Positions 20,618 to 30,667 are shown, numbered from the stretch's first letter. The stretch: 64,000 bases of DNA from Planctobacterium marinum (GCF_020687805.1 NZ_JAJEWQ010000006.1:121750-185749); one strand, 5' to 3'. Numbers and translations are program-made. The notes: generated by a model from the letters alone, not told the origin.

Positions 20618-20917
20618 TTATTTTACTTTCGGCAATTCGATCTTTTTCTCTTCCGACTGCTTGTAGAGTACCAACATGTGACCGATGGTTTGCACTTTAA
20701 CTGCCCCAGATTCGCGAACGATAGCGTCCATTATCAGGTTTTTTTCTTCCCGGTCTTCAGACGGAACTCTGACTTTAATTAGTTCGTGATGCGCCAGGGC
20801 TGCATCAATTTCAGCCATTACCCCTTCGGTCAGACCATTCCCACCTAAAAGTACCACTGGCTTAAGACTGTGAGCCAATCCCTTCAGGTGTTGTTTTTGT
20901 TTGTTTGTCAGTTGCAT
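20618..20917 (-). CDS. yhbY: Ribosome assembly RNA-binding protein YhbY (CRS1-YhbY domain)
   Basis: A 99-residue CRS1-YhbY (CRM) domain protein that associates with pre-50S particles in E. coli. Motifs include LKGLAHSLKPVVLLGGNGLT, the GxxG RNA-binding loop family signature, and HHELIKVRVPSEDREEK. The ATG at 20917 is preceded on its strand by AGAGAG; an upstream in-frame ATG at 20947 would add ten unconserved residues. In most gammaproteobacteria yhbY is divergent from rlmE (ftsJ). Here the divergent neighbour is instead a sensory operon, and rlmE survives only as a pseudogene 4 kb away. Confidence 0.96.
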   Translation of the reverse strand: MQLTNKQKQHLKGLAHSLKPVVLLGGNGLTEGVMAEIDAALAHHELIKVRVPSEDREEKNLIMDAIVRESGAVKVQTIGHMLVLYKQSEEKKIELPKVK

Positions 20918-21153
20918 AAAACTCTCTGTATTAGCTATTCCCGTCAAAAAATTTTGCGAGATTTAAATGTGATTAATATTGCTTATAGATTACCACATTC
21001 CTTATTTAGCAATAAAAAAATTGTCGATCTCTTACAAGAAAACGAGCAAAACCGGAAGCACATTGAGGATAAAAAATATACTAAAGTACTATTTTGCACA
21101 GCCACACTAATGACTATGCTAAAAGCAATTATCAAGTTTTTGCAGTGTTGAAG

Positions 21154-22722
21154 ATGACAGATTGTGGCGTTTATACAGAGGACATATTGCGGTTTACCAG
21201 CTCTGTCGGGCTGGCACCTGATAGCCTTAAATCCTACATCGAAAATTTAACCGACTACCTGAGAACCACTTTTAATCTCAGTGCCTGTGCGGTCGCGTTA
21301 ACAGACGTTCATTTTCAAAAAATAGCGCAAAGCACGGGGTATTTTGAAGACGGTCTGGCTGATGAGGATCTGATATATCGTCAGGTAATTGAAGCCAAAA
21401 CACTGTGCTTTTTCAATGAACGCGCTTTGCAAGACTCTTTTAAGGGCAGTTGGTTGTTAAAATCTGCAGATCACGCCGGGTACTTTGTCGGCGTTTTATT
21501 GACGTCTGGCAGCGATAATCCGGTGGGCATGCTCTATGGTTTTGGTAAGGGCGATATGCCCGATCAAAGTGCGGAATGGAGCGGTTTTACCGCGATAGCC
21601 AAAAGTATTGAACTGTACCTACAGCAACAAACGGCCAGACCTGACTATTTGTCGAGTTTAGAGTTTCCGCATCTGCTGACCGCCGCTCATGAAGATCTGA
21701 TTTTTGCAAAAGACGAGCAGTTTCGCATCGTGTTTGCGAATCCTTCGTTTATGCAATTGTATCCGGGAAAAAACCCACAGGACATTCTTGGAACGACGAC
21801 TGTGGAAGATTATTTGCCAGAAGATGCAGAAGCGTTTCTCGAGCAGGACAAAATCGCATTTGAGCAAGGAAAAAGTGAGGTTTTCGAAGAAATCCTCATG
21901 CCGGATGGCCGCAATTGTATCCTGTGGACCATTAAGAAACGCTACATTGCAGATGATGGTCGAGCCTATATTCTGGGCATAGCGCGAGACGTAACACGCC
22001 ATGAGCAAAGTAAATCTGAGTTAAAGCAAAGCAACGAAGATTTGGAAAACTTTGCGTACATTGCATCACATGATTTAAAAGCGCCGTTAAATTCAGTTGA
22101 AAAAATCTGTGGCTGGATAAAGGACGACCTGCAGTCAAAGCTGGATGCCAGTGCCCAGGAGTATTTTAAGCTATTAAGTGGACGCATCGACAGGATGCGT
22201 GGATTGCTGGATGACCTGTTAGATTATTCCCGACTGGGACGCATGAACTACAAAGTCAATGACATATCCGTTGCTGATGTGACCAGAGGTATTGTGGAGT
22301 TTTTAGATATTGGCCAGGAGTTTACGGTTACCGCTGATGACGTTGTGGTGCAGCTTCCGTCTATACCCTTTGAGTTGGTGTTGCGCAATCTTATTCAAAA
22401 TGCGGTCAAGCACCATCACAAGGGACAAGGTACTGTTTCTGTTTTAGTGGCTCGCAAGAGTCGTAATTACGTGATTTGTGTAGATGATGACGGTCCCGGA
22501 ATTGCCCCTGAGTATCGTGAAAAAGTAGTGAAAATATTTCAGACACTGCGCCCAAGAGACGAAGTGGAAGGGGCTGGTATGGGATTAGCCATAGTAACTA
22601 AAACGCTCAGCGTTGCAGGTGGCGATATGAAAATCGAAGATAGCCCAATTGGGGGGACACGAATCCAAATTCAATGGCCAGTTTATGCACGTCGGGAGGG
22701 ATTGATTGATGAGAGCAAATAG
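21154..22722 (+). CDS. PAS-domain sensor histidine kinase
   Basis: A 522-residue soluble-looking kinase with no transmembrane segment. An N-terminal region (about 1-160) looks GAF-like but is not securely assignable. A PAS domain follows (about 170-295: FRIVFANPSFMQLYPGK ... YILGIARDVT). The HisKA dimerisation domain has phospho-acceptor His306 in SHDLKAPLNS, and the HATPase_c has N box NLIQNAVKH, G1 DDDGPGIAPEY and G2 GAGMGLAIV. SHDLKAPL is typical of phytochrome-like (Cph1-type) kinases that partner Rcp1-like receivers. The next gene is such a receiver and overlaps it by 14 bases. The start is uncertain: ATG 21154 chosen, TTG 21094 possible. The signal is unknown. Confidence 0.9.
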   Translation: MTDCGVYTEDILRFTSSVGLAPDSLKSYIENLTDYLRTTFNLSACAVALTDVHFQKIAQSTGYFEDGLADEDLIYRQVIEAKTLCFFNERALQDSFKGSWLLKSADHAGYFVGVLLTSGSDNPVGMLYGFGKGDMPDQSAEWSGFTAIAKSIELYLQQQTARPDYLSSLEFPHLLTAAHEDLIFAKDEQFRIVFANPSFMQLYPGKNPQDILGTTTVEDYLPEDAEAFLEQDKIAFEQGKSEVFEEILMPDGRNCILWTIKKRYIADDGRAYILGIARDVTRHEQSKSELKQSNEDLENFAYIASHDLKAPLNSVEKICGWIKDDLQSKLDASAQEYFKLLSGRIDRMRGLLDDLLDYSRLGRMNYKVNDISVADVTRGIVEFLDIGQEFTVTADDVVVQLPSIPFELVLRNLIQNAVKHHHKGQGTVSVLVARKSRNYVICVDDDGPGIAPEYREKVVKIFQTLRPRDEVEGAGMGLAIVTKTLSVAGGDMKIEDSPIGGTRIQIQWPVYARREGLIDESK

Positions 22723-23170
22723 TATCGCTGACTTAGAAGTATTGTTAATTGATGATGATGACGTGGATGCCATTTCGGTGAAAAGAGCCTTTACTAAACT
22801 GAATTTGCAGGAAACCTTAACGCGTAAAAGCAATGCGGTTGAAGGTTTAAAGTATTTGCGAAATCGCACCAGACATCGCGACATTATCGTTATCCTGGAT
22901 CTTGAGATGCCGATGATGAATGGATTTGAATTTCTTGAGGAATTAAGGAATGACACCGCGTTGTGCCGTACGGTCGTTTTTATGCTGTCTACCTCATCCA
23001 GTAGAGAGGATATTCAAAAAGCTTATGCCAGAAACATTGCAGGATATATTTGTAAAGAAAACGTAGGTAAAGACTTTGAAGGGCTGATGCAGTTAATTGA
23101 TGGTTTTGGACAAGTGGTGAATTTACCAACGCTTACTAAAGGAGGCAATCATGCGTGTGCTTATAATTGA
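22709..23170 (+). CDS. Rcp1-like single-domain response regulator
   Basis: A 153-residue stand-alone receiver. It shows the acidic pocket LLIDDDDVDAISVKRAF, the phospho-acceptor Asp in VILDLEMPMMNGFEFLEEL, the switch Ser/Thr in MLSTSS, and a conserved Lys in GYICKEN. It has no output domain, as in Rcp1-type regulators that work with PAS/phytochrome kinases. ATG 22709 overlaps the kinase gene and has GGGAGGG 8 bases upstream. The following gene starts 20 bases before its stop. Tight overlap on both sides indicates a co-translated three-gene phosphorelay. Confidence 0.92.
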   Translation: MRANSIADLEVLLIDDDDVDAISVKRAFTKLNLQETLTRKSNAVEGLKYLRNRTRHRDIIVILDLEMPMMNGFEFLEELRNDTALCRTVVFMLSTSSSREDIQKAYARNIAGYICKENVGKDFEGLMQLIDGFGQVVNLPTLTKGGNHACAYN

Positions 23171-24878
23171 TGATGACATGGTGGATCGCAAGGATATCGT
23201 CAGGGTTTTGCAAACTCAGGCAGGCACTTCAATCGTTGAAACCGCAACAGCTCAGGAGGGAATGGCTGCGCTGACCAATATTAAATTTGATATTGTACTT
23301 CTGGATTATTTACTGCCTGACAAAAACGGGTTAGAGGTTTTGGCGGGTATTAAAACACTCAATCTCTCGCACCCTTGCGGCATCATTTTGATGAGTGGCA
23401 ATGATGACAGTGAATTGTTAGAAAAAGCACTTGAAGCAGGCGCTCAGGATTTCCTTGGGAAAAACGAAATTAACCAGCAACGATTACAACGCACAATTCA
23501 TTTAGCGAGAAAGCGTTTTGAGCTGGAATATCATGTCCGCAAAAGTCAGGAGCGCAGTAAAATCGCTGCCCGTATGGATAATCTGACGCGATTGTTCAAT
23601 CGAACTGCGTTTGAGACCGCATTGGAAAAAATGCTGTCTTCCAATACAGAGTACGAAGAAGGGGCGGTTATTTTTTTGGATGTGGACAATTTTAAATTTT
23701 TTAACGAGTGTTACGGGCATGAAGTGGGTGACGAACTGCTGAAGCAAGTCGCCGCACGGATAAAACAAGTGGTTGATAAGAACGACCAGGTTGCCAGGGT
23801 TGGCTCCAATGAATTTGCTGTGCTGTTCAAAGCCCAGGACATTGAAACTAAAAAACGTCGATTGTTAAACCGTTTACTAAAAGCGCTGGATTTTCCTTTT
23901 GCATTTGATGATGTGGAGATCAATTGTACTTTCAGTATTGGCTGTACGTTTTTAGGCAATGAAAAATCTAAAAAAGACATTATCAAGCAAGCTAATCTGG
24001 CCTTGCACAAGGCGAAAGGCGAGTCTGGCTACAGCGTGACAGAATTCGATGCCAGTCTTTCTGCAGAAATTGAAAAACAGCGCAAGATGAAAGAAGGCCT
24101 GGAGTTTCATCTGAATCGAGGTGAATTTAATGTAGTGTACCAACCTATTATTGCTGAATCTGGTGAAACGGTGTCATTGGAAGCTTTGGTTCGCTGGCCT
24201 GAAAATAGCCCATTCGGACACTTCAGGCCAGATGAGTTTATTCCTATTTCAGAGCAAAACCAAACTATTGATAAACTGGGAGAATTTGTTTTTAAACAAG
24301 CGGTTGAGACCCTGGCCAGCCTGAAAAGTAGGGGATATAACGATATTCGCGTGTCTGTTAACTTTTCGCCAATACAGTTAAATCAATGGGAGTTGAGTGT
24401 TCGACTGGTAGATTTGTGCCGTAAGGCGGGAGTGTCACCGTCCGACTTGGTATTGGAAATCACAGAAACGGCATTATTGAGCAATGATTTTGCGACTAAA
24501 AGAATGATATCCGAATTGGCCACTGCCGGATTTACCATTTCTCTGGATGATTTTGGTACTGGTTACTCATCCATCAGCCACCTGATTAACTTTCCGATTA
24601 ATCAGGTAAAAATGGACCGTTCGGTGGTGCCAGTGTCACAGGATGACAGTAAACGCAAAAACCTACTGAGCAGCCTGGTGAGTATGTGTAAATCAATTGG
24701 AGCGGTTGTCGTTATCGAAGGAATTGAGGAACAATGGCAGGCAGATTTTTGCCGGGCCTTGCGGGCTGAAAAGCAACAGGGATATTTTTACAGTAAACCG
24801 ATTTCTTTTGCAGAGTTAACCGAAAAATATTTGCAGTCTGAAGAAGAAACCGCAGCACCTCGCTGCGCGTCAATGTAA
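23151..24878 (+). CDS. REC-GGDEF(degenerate)-EAL c-di-GMP phosphodiesterase
   Basis: A 575-residue response regulator with cyclic-di-GMP output. The receiver spans about 1-120 with phospho-acceptor Asp52 (LLDYLLPDKNGLEVL). The GGDEF domain (about 140-300) has the signature replaced by GSNEF at 218-222, so it is unlikely to be a cyclase and may be regulatory. The EAL domain (about 315-560) keeps its motifs: EAL at 344-346, NFSPIQL, EITETALL, DDFGTGYSS, VKMDRS and QGYFYSKP. It should therefore be an active phosphodiesterase under phosphorylation control. RBS GGAGG precedes ATG 23151. It is the third gene of the kinase-receiver operon. Confidence 0.92.
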   Translation: MRVLIIDDDMVDRKDIVRVLQTQAGTSIVETATAQEGMAALTNIKFDIVLLDYLLPDKNGLEVLAGIKTLNLSHPCGIILMSGNDDSELLEKALEAGAQDFLGKNEINQQRLQRTIHLARKRFELEYHVRKSQERSKIAARMDNLTRLFNRTAFETALEKMLSSNTEYEEGAVIFLDVDNFKFFNECYGHEVGDELLKQVAARIKQVVDKNDQVARVGSNEFAVLFKAQDIETKKRRLLNRLLKALDFPFAFDDVEINCTFSIGCTFLGNEKSKKDIIKQANLALHKAKGESGYSVTEFDASLSAEIEKQRKMKEGLEFHLNRGEFNVVYQPIIAESGETVSLEALVRWPENSPFGHFRPDEFIPISEQNQTIDKLGEFVFKQAVETLASLKSRGYNDIRVSVNFSPIQLNQWELSVRLVDLCRKAGVSPSDLVLEITETALLSNDFATKRMISELATAGFTISLDDFGTGYSSISHLINFPINQVKMDRSVVPVSQDDSKRKNLLSSLVSMCKSIGAVVVIEGIEEQWQADFCRALRAEKQQGYFYSKPISFAELTEKYLQSEEETAAPRCASM

Positions 24879-25030
24879 GCAAACTAGTGATAATGTTACT
24901 AAAATCGATGAGGCGCTATTGAAATCAAGCTATTCAGGAAAACTATATTTACAAATAAATCTCATTCCATAGGTTGAAAAGCTGTATTCTAGCGCCATTT
25001 CCTTCGTATCCTTAATATCGATTCATTTAA

Positions 25031-25560
25031 ATGACCAGGGAAAGCTCACATAGCCAGCAATAAACGCTGATTAAAAATATTTTGATGACCATTATGTGCA
25101 AAAGGTTGTGTGAACAAGACCAATAAGCAAGGTCTGCGCTTACGAGCTGCATTTAAAATTTAAGAAATTCAGGAAAAAGATCAACAAATAAAACCGGGAA
25201 TGACGGTTGTTGACTTTTTACAAGGGGCTTCAGGGATGCGAGCGTTCTTGAAACCTTACTGAACAGGATCGACGGAAAGAACGTAGATGTTATTACATCT
25301 GATATGGCACCGAACATGAATGATAATGTTACGGTGGATTAAGCAGGGCGATGTGCTTAGTGGAATTGGCTTTTGATATGTGCCAGTAATCCCTAAAAAA
25401 GGATGGCGCACTGGTAATAAACGTATTTCAGGGTGCAGGCTTTGATGAATACTTTAAAGTGCTTAAACAGGCCTTCAAAGTCATTAAAACCCGCAAACCA
25501 GACTTCTCCAGAGTGCGCTCAAGAGAAGTCTACCTTGTAGCTACCGGCTGGAAACTATAG
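25031..25560 (+). pseudogene. rlmE: Decayed rlmE/ftsJ (23S rRNA Um2552 methyltransferase) remnant
   Basis: No intact ORF exists, but shifting among frames recovers RlmE from end to end. It starts at ATG 25031 and continues SNKR(stop for W)LK, FDDHYVQK, QGLRLRAAFKI(stop)EIQEKD and IKPGMTVVD, then GFRDASVLETLLNRIDGKN, DVITSDMAPNM, AMCLVELAFDMC and [12 protein letters not shown], finishing [14 protein letters not shown] and stop at 25558-25560. At least three in-frame stops and several frameshifts are present. About 37 codons containing the SAM-binding LGAAPGGWSQ motif are missing, joining VVD directly to FLQG. The catalytic Lys of VKVFQG reads Asn. Its place directly before ftsH is the normal rlmE locus, so this is the native gene decaying in situ. 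Confidence 0.93.
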
Positions 25561-25618
25561 TATCCTTCGTGGTTAGTGATGTTGTTTCGCAATTTAAGTT
25601 TTTATTGAGGTTATTACA

Positions 25619-27574
25619 TTGAGTGATATGGCTAAAAACCTGATTCTTTGGTTAGTTATTGCTGTGGTATTGATGTCTGTTTTTCAGAGCTTTACCCCTG
25701 GTGATTCGGGCAAACGGCAAACCAGCTATGACCAGTTTATAAAAGAAGTTAATCAGGGCATGATCCGCGAGATCAGCATCGATAAAGAAACCGGTGAAGT
25801 CAGAGGACTAAAGCGCACCGGCGAGAGCTTTAATACTAATATTCCTTACTATGACGACGGCCTGATGGCTGATCTTCTGGATAACAACGTGCGCGTGGTC
25901 GGTATTCCACCGGCAGAGCCCTCCATGTTGGCAAATATATTTATTTCCTGGTTCCCAATGTTGTTATTGATTGGTGTCTGGATATTCTTTATGCGACAAA
26001 TGCAAGGCGGCGGTGGCCGAGGTGCGATGTCCTTTGGTAAAAGTAAGGCCCGGTTATTGGGTGAAGACCAAATTAAAACCACATTCCAGGATGTAGCTGG
26101 TTGTGATGAAGCCAAAGAAGAGGTGGTCGAGCTGGTAGATTTCTTGCGTGACCCTTCCAAGTTCCAGAAGCTGGGCGGCAAGATACCTAAAGGTGTCCTG
26201 ATGGTTGGCCCTCCCGGAACGGGTAAAACACTTCTGGCAAAAGCCATTGCCGGTGAAGCTAAAGTTCCATTTTTCACTATTTCAGGTTCTGACTTCGTAG
26301 AAATGTTTGTCGGTGTCGGCGCGTCTCGGGTGCGAGATATGTTTGAGCAAGCTAAAAAGTCTGCGCCTTGCATCATTTTTATCGACGAGATCGATGCCGT
26401 GGGCCGTCAACGCGGAGCCGGGTTAGGCGGTGGACACGATGAACGCGAACAAACCTTAAACCAAATGCTGGTCGAGATGGATGGCTTTGAAGGCCACGAA
26501 GGCATCATTGTAATCGCAGCAACTAACCGCCCTGACGTTTTAGATCCAGCGCTGCTGCGCCCAGGTCGATTTGACCGCCAGGTCGTCGTGGGATTACCTG
26601 ATATCCGCGGTCGTGAACAAATTCTTAAAGTGCACATGCGTAAAGTGCCAATTGCGGATAACGTTGAAGCCTCTGTGATTGCGCGTGGTACACCCGGATT
26701 TTCCGGTGCTGATCTGGCCAATCTGGTTAACGAAGCCGCGTTATTTGCCGCCAGAGCCAATAAACGCCTGGTAAACATGGAAGAGTTTGAAAAAGCAAAA
26801 GACAAGATCATGATGGGGACCGAGCGCCGCTCCATGGTAATGTCTGAAGAAGAAAAAGCCATGACAGCCTATCACGAAGCGGGTCATGCAATTGTAGGCC
26901 GTTTGGTGCCTGAGCATGATCCTGTTTACAAGGTGTCTATTATTCCGCGTGGACGTGCATTGGGTGTAACTATGTACCTGCCGGAGCAGGATCGTGTGAG
27001 TCACACCAAGCAACATTTGGAAAGTATGGTGTCCAGCTTGTTTGGTGGTCGATTGGCTGAAGAGCTGATTTACGGTGCTGATAAGGTTACTACAGGTGCG
27101 TCAAATGACATTGAACGTGCCACCGATATTGCCCGTAAAATGGTCACACAGTGGGGTCTGTCAGATAAGATGGGGCCGATGCTGTACGCAGAAGAAGAAG
27201 GCGAAGTCTTCCTGGGAAGAAGCGTCGCGCAAGCAAAGCACATGTCTGATGATACCGCCAGAGCGATTGACGCAGAGATTAAAGGTGTTATCGACAGAAA
27301 TTACGACCGTGCGAAAAACATCCTTGAAGAAAACATGGATATCTTGCACGCCATGAAAGACGCATTGATGAAGTACGAAACCATTGATGCTAAACAAATT
27401 GATGATTTGATGGAACGTCGTGAGGTTCGCCCACCGGCTGATTGGGATAAAGACAATGATAAGTCTGATAAACCCACCGGGGGAGCGGGAGCCGAATCTG
27501 ATCCTAAGCCTGAGGCTGAAGATAAGAATCCATCCAAAAACACGGTTGGCAAGCCGGGTGACCTTCCTGGTTAA
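25619..27574 (+). CDS. ftsH: ATP-dependent zinc metalloprotease FtsH
   Basis: FtsH is the membrane-anchored AAA+ protease that degrades sigma-32, LpxC and damaged membrane proteins. The 651-residue protein has TM1 (about 7-23), a periplasmic domain and TM2 (about 100-122, [19 protein letters not shown]). The AAA module carries Walker A GPPGTGKT, Walker B IIFIDEID and the second region of homology [20 protein letters not shown]. The zinc protease motif HEAGH is at 419-423. The start is TTG 25619 (MSDMAKNL, GAGG upstream) or ATG 25628. It begins 58 bases after the rlmE remnant. Confidence 0.98.
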   Translation: MSDMAKNLILWLVIAVVLMSVFQSFTPGDSGKRQTSYDQFIKEVNQGMIREISIDKETGEVRGLKRTGESFNTNIPYYDDGLMADLLDNNVRVVGIPPAEPSMLANIFISWFPMLLLIGVWIFFMRQMQGGGGRGAMSFGKSKARLLGEDQIKTTFQDVAGCDEAKEEVVELVDFLRDPSKFQKLGGKIPKGVLMVGPPGTGKTLLAKAIAGEAKVPFFTISGSDFVEMFVGVGASRVRDMFEQAKKSAPCIIFIDEIDAVGRQRGAGLGGGHDEREQTLNQMLVEMDGFEGHEGIIVIAATNRPDVLDPALLRPGRFDRQVVVGLPDIRGREQILKVHMRKVPIADNVEASVIARGTPGFSGADLANLVNEAALFAARANKRLVNMEEFEKAKDKIMMGTERRSMVMSEEEKAMTAYHEAGHAIVGRLVPEHDPVYKVSIIPRGRALGVTMYLPEQDRVSHTKQHLESMVSSLFGGRLAEELIYGADKVTTGASNDIERATDIARKMVTQWGLSDKMGPMLYAEEEGEVFLGRSVAQAKHMSDDTARAIDAEIKGVIDRNYDRAKNILEENMDILHAMKDALMKYETIDAKQIDDLMERREVRPPADWDKDNDKSDKPTGGAGAESDPKPEAEDKNPSKNTVGKPGDLPG

Positions 27575-27607
27575 ATCCGCTAGACTGTTGAGATTATGAA
27601 GTTACTG

Positions 27608-27631
27608 ACGCCTCATTCGAGGCGTTTTTTA
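27608..27631 (+). terminator. Terminator between ftsH and folP
   Basis: ACGCCTC (27608-27614) pairs with GAGGCGT (27619-27625) across a 4-base loop, followed by a T run to 27630. It lies 34 bases after ftsH and 26 before folP, so folP expression relies on readthrough or a promoter within this short gap. Confidence 0.9.
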
Positions 27632-27656
27632 TAAGCGATTAGAAATTCTACCGGCA

Positions 27657-28475
27657 ATGGCACTACAACATAACATCAGTGGGCAACCCCAGATAATGGG
27701 GATTTTGAACGTGACACCTGATTCATTTTCTGATGGTGGTAAATACTCAGATTTAGACGCGGCATTATTTCAGGCCGGGCAGATGATTACGGATGGCGCT
27801 GCTATCATTGATATCGGTGGTGAATCAACCCGACCAGGCGCTGCAGAAGTTTCAGTTCAGGAAGAACTGGACAGAACTATCCCTGTTATCGCCGCCATTG
27901 CAGCCAGGTTTGATGTATTACTCTCTATCGACACCAGTAAACCCGAAGTGATTTCGGCGGCGGTCGATGCTGGTGCCGGTTTGATTAATGATGTACGTGC
28001 TTTGCAATTACCAGGTGCGCTGGAAGCCGCAGCGAAAACCAATGCCGACATTTGTCTGATGCACATGCAAGGGCAACCCAGCTCCATGCAAATTGCACCG
28101 CAATATCAGCATCTGTTAACTGAGATTACGCAGTTCTTTGAATCGAGAATTGCCGCCTGTGAGCAATTAGGTATCTCAAGAAACCGATTAATATTGGATC
28201 CGGGGTTTGGTTTTGGCAAAAGTCTTGAGCATAATTACCACCTGTTAGGAAATTTGTCGTATTTTGAAGCGTTGGGTTTACCCTTATTGGTGGGGTTATC
28301 GCGTAAATCTATGATTGGAAATTTATTAAAACAACCCGTAGATAAAAGGCTGGCGGGAAGCCTTGCCGGCGCCTTAATTGCCGTCCAGCAAGGTGCCAGA
28401 ATAGTGCGGGTACACGATGTTAAAGCAACATCTGACACACTAAATGTATTACTAAAAACAATAGAGTTGATTTGA
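27657..28475 (+). CDS. folP: Dihydropteroate synthase
   Basis: FolP condenses p-aminobenzoate with the pterin pyrophosphate in folate synthesis and is the sulfonamide target. The 272-residue TIM barrel has the signatures [54 protein letters not shown] and [11 protein letters not shown]. It lies between ftsH and glmM exactly as in E. coli. The stop is just before the glmM ATG and overlaps its ribosome-binding region, so the two are probably co-transcribed. Confidence 0.98.
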   Translation: MALQHNISGQPQIMGILNVTPDSFSDGGKYSDLDAALFQAGQMITDGAAIIDIGGESTRPGAAEVSVQEELDRTIPVIAAIAARFDVLLSIDTSKPEVISAAVDAGAGLINDVRALQLPGALEAAAKTNADICLMHMQGQPSSMQIAPQYQHLLTEITQFFESRIAACEQLGISRNRLILDPGFGFGKSLEHNYHLLGNLSYFEALGLPLLVGLSRKSMIGNLLKQPVDKRLAGSLAGALIAVQQGARIVRVHDVKATSDTLNVLLKTIELI

Positions 28476-28483
28476 GAGACAGT

Positions 28484-29818
28484 ATGAGAAAGTACTTTGG
28501 AACAGATGGAATTCGTGGTCGCGTTGGCGAGAATATGATCAACCCTGAATTTGTCACTAAGCTGGGATGGGCGGCTGGTAAAGTACTAGCCGGATACGGT
28601 ACGAATAAAGTTCTGATTGGTAAAGACACCCGTATTTCAGGTTATATGCTTGAGTCTGCGCTGGAAGCGGGCCTGTCAGCGGCAGGGATTAATATTGGTT
28701 TATTGGGACCCATGCCAACACCTGCAATTGCCTACCTGACTAAAACCTTCCGGGCTGAGGCGGGAATCGTTATCAGTGCATCGCACAATCCGTACTATGA
28801 CAATGGGATAAAGTTCTTTGGTTCCTCAGGTTTCAAATTGGATGACGACATCGAGTTGGCCATTGAAGCTGAAATGGAAAAACCCATGACCTGTGTCAGC
28901 TCGGATAAACTGGGCAAAGCAACCCGAATCAATGATGCTGCGGGCCGTTATATTGAGTTTTGCAAAGGTTGCTTCCCTTCAGAGTTGTCATTGCAGGGGT
29001 TAAAGATAGTGGTGGATTGCGCACATGGTGCCACTTATCACATAGCACCTGATGTACTGATCGAATTAGGCGCTGAAGTCGTTGAGATTGGCACCAATCC
29101 CAATGGCCTAAACATTAATGATAAAGTCGGTGCCACCTCGTTAGATTTGATTCAACAAAAAGTACTGGAAGAAAAAGCCGACCTGGGGTTTGCACTGGAT
29201 GGTGATGGGGATCGCATCATGATGATCGATCACAAAGGCAATATTTTGGACGGTGATCAGATTGTATACATCATTGCCCGGGATAACCTGAAGTCAGGTA
29301 AATTAAATGGCGGTGGTGTAGTAGGCACGGCAATGAGTAATCTGGGACTGGAAATAGCATTGACAAAACTGGGTATCCCTTTTGCCCGGAGTAAAGTTGG
29401 CGACCGCTATGTGCTGGAGCTGTTGCAGGAAAAAGGCTGGTGCATTGGTGGTGAAAGTTCCGGCCATGTTTTAAATCTGAATGTTGCATCCGCAGGGGAT
29501 GGCATTGTTTCGGGTTTGCAGGTGATTGCCTCGATGTTGAAATCGAATATGTCATTGTATGATTTGTCTCGTGGTATGGAAAAATATCCGCAAAAGTTGA
29601 TTAACGTGCGTTTTAAAGAAGGTAACGATCCATTGCAATTACCCTCTGTTCAGGATGCCGTAAAAGAGGCTGAAGCCGAACTTGGCGATACCGGCCGCGT
29701 GTTACTTCGAAAAAGTGGTACGGAACCTCTGATTCGGGTCATGGTAGAAGCCCACGATGCGCCTTTGGCGAATAATTGGGCAGAATATATTGCAAGTGCT
29801 GTAAAAGAGGCCCTGTAA
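28484..29818 (+). CDS. glmM: Phosphoglucosamine mutase
   Basis: GlmM interconverts glucosamine-6-phosphate and glucosamine-1-phosphate for UDP-GlcNAc, feeding peptidoglycan and LPS. At 444 residues it matches the family. It has the N-terminal [14 protein letters not shown], active phosphoserine Ser100 in [12 protein letters not shown], the metal-binding loop [11 protein letters not shown], substrate loop GGESSGH, and phosphate-binding [15 protein letters not shown] 28484 (GAGAG five bases upstream) is preferred over an in-frame TTG at 28472. Confidence 0.98.
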   Translation: MRKYFGTDGIRGRVGENMINPEFVTKLGWAAGKVLAGYGTNKVLIGKDTRISGYMLESALEAGLSAAGINIGLLGPMPTPAIAYLTKTFRAEAGIVISASHNPYYDNGIKFFGSSGFKLDDDIELAIEAEMEKPMTCVSSDKLGKATRINDAAGRYIEFCKGCFPSELSLQGLKIVVDCAHGATYHIAPDVLIELGAEVVEIGTNPNGLNINDKVGATSLDLIQQKVLEEKADLGFALDGDGDRIMMIDHKGNILDGDQIVYIIARDNLKSGKLNGGGVVGTAMSNLGLEIALTKLGIPFARSKVGDRYVLELLQEKGWCIGGESSGHVLNLNVASAGDGIVSGLQVIASMLKSNMSLYDLSRGMEKYPQKLINVRFKEGNDPLQLPSVQDAVKEAEAELGDTGRVLLRKSGTEPLIRVMVEAHDAPLANNWAEYIASAVKEAL

Positions 29819-29908
29819 GCAATTATTTTAGTCGGAAATCTTGTAACTTGTGTGCGTCTTCGTTAATATCTCGCACCGCTCGAAATTGCAGAAAAAGCTA
29901 AATTAACT

Positions 29909-30649
29909 ATGGCGATACAAAGAAAACCATTGGTAGCAGGTAACTGGAAACTGAATGGTTCTGACAGTTTGGTTGAGGAAATGAGTTCAGCGTTGCAAAA
30001 GGCTGAGATATCCTCCTCTGATGTTGTTATTTGTGTCCCTGCACCTTATTTGGCAAAATTCCAGAGCAGTGGATTTGATATTGGCGCACAGGATGTCAGT
30101 GAACATGACGCCGGAGCCTATACTGGCGAAGTCAGCGCTGAAATGTTGGCGGAGTGCGGTGCAAAATGGGTTATTGTGGGTCATTCTGAAAGACGTACTT
30201 ATCATGCTGAATCCGACAGTCAGGTAGCGCAAAAAGCTGCCATGGCAATCAAAGCCGGTTTAACGCCCATTGTTTGTTTTGGCGAAGAAGAAGAGATACG
30301 TGATAACGGGACCTACACAGACCATTGTATCGCGCAGCTTGCTGCGGTGATTGATGTGCTGGGTATTGAAAATTTTGCCCAATGCGTATTAGCCTACGAA
30401 CCTGTATGGGCCATTGGCACCGGCAAAACTGCCAGTCCTGAGCAGGCTCAGGATATGCACAAATCAGTGCGCGACTTTATTGCCACTCATTCTGCTGATG
30501 TAGCGGAGGGAATGAGAATTTTGTACGGTGGTAGTGTAAAAGCTGATAATGCATCAGAATTATTTTCACAACCTGACGTAGACGGCGGCCTTATTGGTGG
30601 GGCCAGCCTTAAAGCTGAAGACTTTATTCAAATTTGTCGTTCAGCCTGA
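29909..30649 (+). CDS. tpiA: Triosephosphate isomerase
   Basis: TpiA interconverts dihydroxyacetone phosphate and glyceraldehyde-3-phosphate. The 246-residue barrel has GNWKLNG with the catalytic Lys, VGHSERR with the catalytic His, AYEPVWAIGTGKTAS with the catalytic Glu and loop 6, and the phosphate-binding LYGGSVKADNA and GGLIGGASL. In E. coli tpiA is elsewhere, but glmM-tpiA-secG is common in other gammaproteobacteria. secG follows after 18 bases. Confidence 0.98.
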   Translation: MAIQRKPLVAGNWKLNGSDSLVEEMSSALQKAEISSSDVVICVPAPYLAKFQSSGFDIGAQDVSEHDAGAYTGEVSAEMLAECGAKWVIVGHSERRTYHAESDSQVAQKAAMAIKAGLTPIVCFGEEEEIRDNGTYTDHCIAQLAAVIDVLGIENFAQCVLAYEPVWAIGTGKTASPEQAQDMHKSVRDFIATHSADVAEGMRILYGGSVKADNASELFSQPDVDGGLIGGASLKAEDFIQICRSA

Positions 30650-30667
30650 ACTAATTAGAGACAGTAA

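Noticed and set aside
20870-21151. Possible 93-residue ORF between yhbY and the kinase
   Set aside because: Overlaps the yhbY start in antisense, is A/T-driven and lacks an RBS. The gap is better explained as the divergent promoter region.
25031-25560. Selenocysteine or programmed recoding to rescue rlmE
   Set aside because: Stops of different kinds, several frameshifts in both directions and deletion of the SAM site cannot be rescued by one recoding event.
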